From NCBI RefSeq assembly GCF_041415945.1, contig NZ_JBGCUS010000001.1, positions 62,001-126,000 on the forward strand: a stretch of DNA of 64,000 nucleotides, written 5' to 3'. Numbering within the stretch: position 1 is the first letter of the stretch; each line of letters begins with the position of its first letter. The translations under genes and the position numbers were made by a program. This document shows positions 62,980 through 64,000 of the stretch, in pieces. Source of the stretch: Ancylobacter sp. IITR112 (GTDB lineage: Bacteria; Pseudomonadota; Alphaproteobacteria; Rhizobiales; Xanthobacteraceae). A model generated the notes under the pieces. The model did not search any database. It was not told the origin of the DNA and saw nothing but the letters and a program-made list of their open reading frames with translations.

Positions 62980-63096
62980 CTAGAGCACGCGCCGATCAGC
63001 TTGCATCGCAAGCTGATCGGCGCGTGCTCTATCTTAGAGTTAGAGGGCGATTCACCGATCAGATTGGTTCAATCTGATCGGATCGCACTCTAGGCC
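62980..63096. repeat. MITE-like palindromic element
   Basis: Two nested hairpins between pheT and the amine oxidase gene: one with arms AGAGCACGCGCCGATCAGCT (62982 onward) and its complement, one with arms CCGATCAGATTG/CAATCTGATCGG near 63055-63082. The boundaries ctagagc/cactctag match the ends of the element at 36570-36674, so both belong to one class of rhizobial-type palindromic repeat. Confidence 0.7.
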
Positions 63097-63176
63097 GATC
63101 CGGGAGGCTCCGACTCGGGCGTGCCATTTACGTCGCCGGTTGCACCCGCAACCGCGAGGGCGGCGATGGATGGCGC

Positions 63177-64000
63177 TTATGCCGGCCCGTCGCCGAACAG
63201 GCGTAGCGCGCGGTCGGCGGCGGCCTCACCCGAACTCCACGCCCCGGCCAGCGTGCCCCAGCCGCTGAGGGGAACATAGTCGCCGGCGAGGAAAATCCGG
63301 TTCTGCACCGTGTCGGCAAACACCCCGCGCTGCGCGCCCTGTCCCGGCAGGGCGGCGCTGAGCGCGCCGCGGATCAGCGGGTCCTGACCCCAACGCGAGG
63401 TCATGACCTCGGAAATGCGGGCCGGCGCGCCGGGGAAATGCGTCCGCAGCCACGCCTCGGCCAGTGGCAGCGCCACTTCCGCGCCTTTTTCCGCGATGGC
63501 GCGCGCCGGCGCGTCAGCGAAGGTGAGCCTGTGCAGATCGCTGCCATTGATCCGCCCCTGCAGCAAAGCGGGAGCAGCGTCACTGGCCCGGGTCAGCACC
63601 GTTTCGTTCGGCAGCAGGCCGAGCGGATTGCCGGCGAGGATGAACGCCACCTGTTCGAGATGCCCGGCGGGCACCGCCCGCAGCGCGTTGACCAGCCGCG
63701 TCGGCAGCACCGGGTTGAAGCGGATCGCGCCGGCCGCCAGCACCGGGGCCGGCACGGCCAGCACGATGGCGCGGGCGCGGATGGGCGTGCGCTGGCCGCG
63801 CACGGACACGCTGTGAAAGCGCCCGCCATGGGTGATCAGGGTCACCGGGGCTTCCCGCTGCACATTCACCCAGGCGCCGAGCGCTTCCATCAGCGCGCCG
63901 ACACCGAACGGGCTGGTGGTGTCGTCCGGGCGCGCGTCGCGACGCGAGAGGTCGAGCGCGGAGAGCGCGGCGAGGGGGCGCCCGCAACTGAGCGGGCCGA
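63177..64000 (-). CDS. FAD-dependent amine oxidase family protein (partial, 5' end beyond window)
   Basis: C-terminal 274 residues of a flavin monoamine-oxidase-type protein; the frame runs off the window at 64000. Visible are a middle segment (PFGVGALMEALGAWVNVQRE), the FAD-associated AIVLAVPAPVLAAGAIRFNP, and the C-terminal FAD motif IFLAGDYVPLSGWGTLAGAW followed by SSGEAAADRAL. The substrate could be an amine or a carotenoid-like isoprenoid; the N-terminal dinucleotide-binding motif is outside the window, so I cannot say. A MITE-like repeat separates it from pheT. Confidence 0.85.
   Translation of the reverse strand, partial: GPLSCGRPLAALSALDLSRRDARPDDTTSPFGVGALMEALGAWVNVQREAPVTLITHGGRFHSVSVRGQRTPIRARAIVLAVPAPVLAAGAIRFNPVLPTRLVNALRAVPAGHLEQVAFILAGNPLGLLPNETVLTRASDAAPALLQGRINGSDLHRLTFADAPARAIAEKGAEVALPLAEAWLRTHFPGAPARISEVMTSRWGQDPLIRGALSAALPGQGAQRGVFADTVQNRIFLAGDYVPLSGWGTLAGAWSSGEAAADRALRLFGDGPA

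Overview
The window is high-GC DNA (most genes have strong GC bias at third codon positions) from an alphaproteobacterium, most likely a member of the Hyphomicrobiales (Rhizobiales). This rests on gene content and order: a complex-I NDUFA9-like epimerase next to uppP, rpmI-rplT-pheS-pheT, MocR regulators, and rhizobial-style palindromic repeats. The genus cannot be fixed by eye.

Layout. 1-2500: a LysR regulator cut by the window edge, a tRNA-Arg(CCG), a truncated second tRNA-Arg(CCG), and gene-poor DNA. 2511-6381: a type I secretion ABC/HlyD pair divergent from a small acidic repeat protein that is probably its substrate. 7108-25587: one very long, tightly packed minus-strand gene cluster of 12 genes. 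It codes for a peptidoglycan-binding lipid- or Sec-exported protein, a small unknown, a membrane-anchored trypsin-like protease, homologues of SrfA, SrfB (actin/Hsp70-fold ATPase) and SrfC (P-loop GTPase-like), a Sel1 membrane protein, a periplasmic von Willebrand A protein, a LolD/FtsX-type ABC transporter, a formylglycine-enzyme-like (TagR-like) protein and a triple PAN/Apple protein. Many genes overlap or are separated by under 10 bp. This is the most interesting system in the window: it looks like an Srf core joined to the periplasmic half of the T6SS Tag/PpkA signalling pathway, with no T6SS and no kinase.

25822-34101: a GH3 glycosidase, a modular GH18 chitinase-like protein with duplicated end domains and a GGDTDT linker, and a second type I exporter with an XRE regulator; two similar palindromes precede the exporter and the chitinase. 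34240-45332: metabolic and exported-protein genes (SHMT-like enzyme, MoeB/ThiF protein, D-2-hydroxyacid dehydrogenase, SH3 protein, EamA exporter with divergent MocR regulator), then alsD-alsS, which convert pyruvate to acetoin through acetolactate.

45532-54602: a genomic island of about 9.05 kb inserted into the 3' end of tRNA-Leu(CAG). It is bounded by an 18-bp direct repeat, carries a tyrosine integrase next to the tRNA gene, a serine recombinase, an HNH/AP2 endonuclease, a compact protein with family-A polymerase-like motifs, and a low-GC gene with a PD-(D/E)XK-like motif that may be a defence gene. 55034-64000: core chromosome (NDUFA9-like protein, UppP, a collagen-like SH3 protein, ribosomal proteins L35 and L20, PheS, PheT) and a flavin amine oxidase cut by the window edge.
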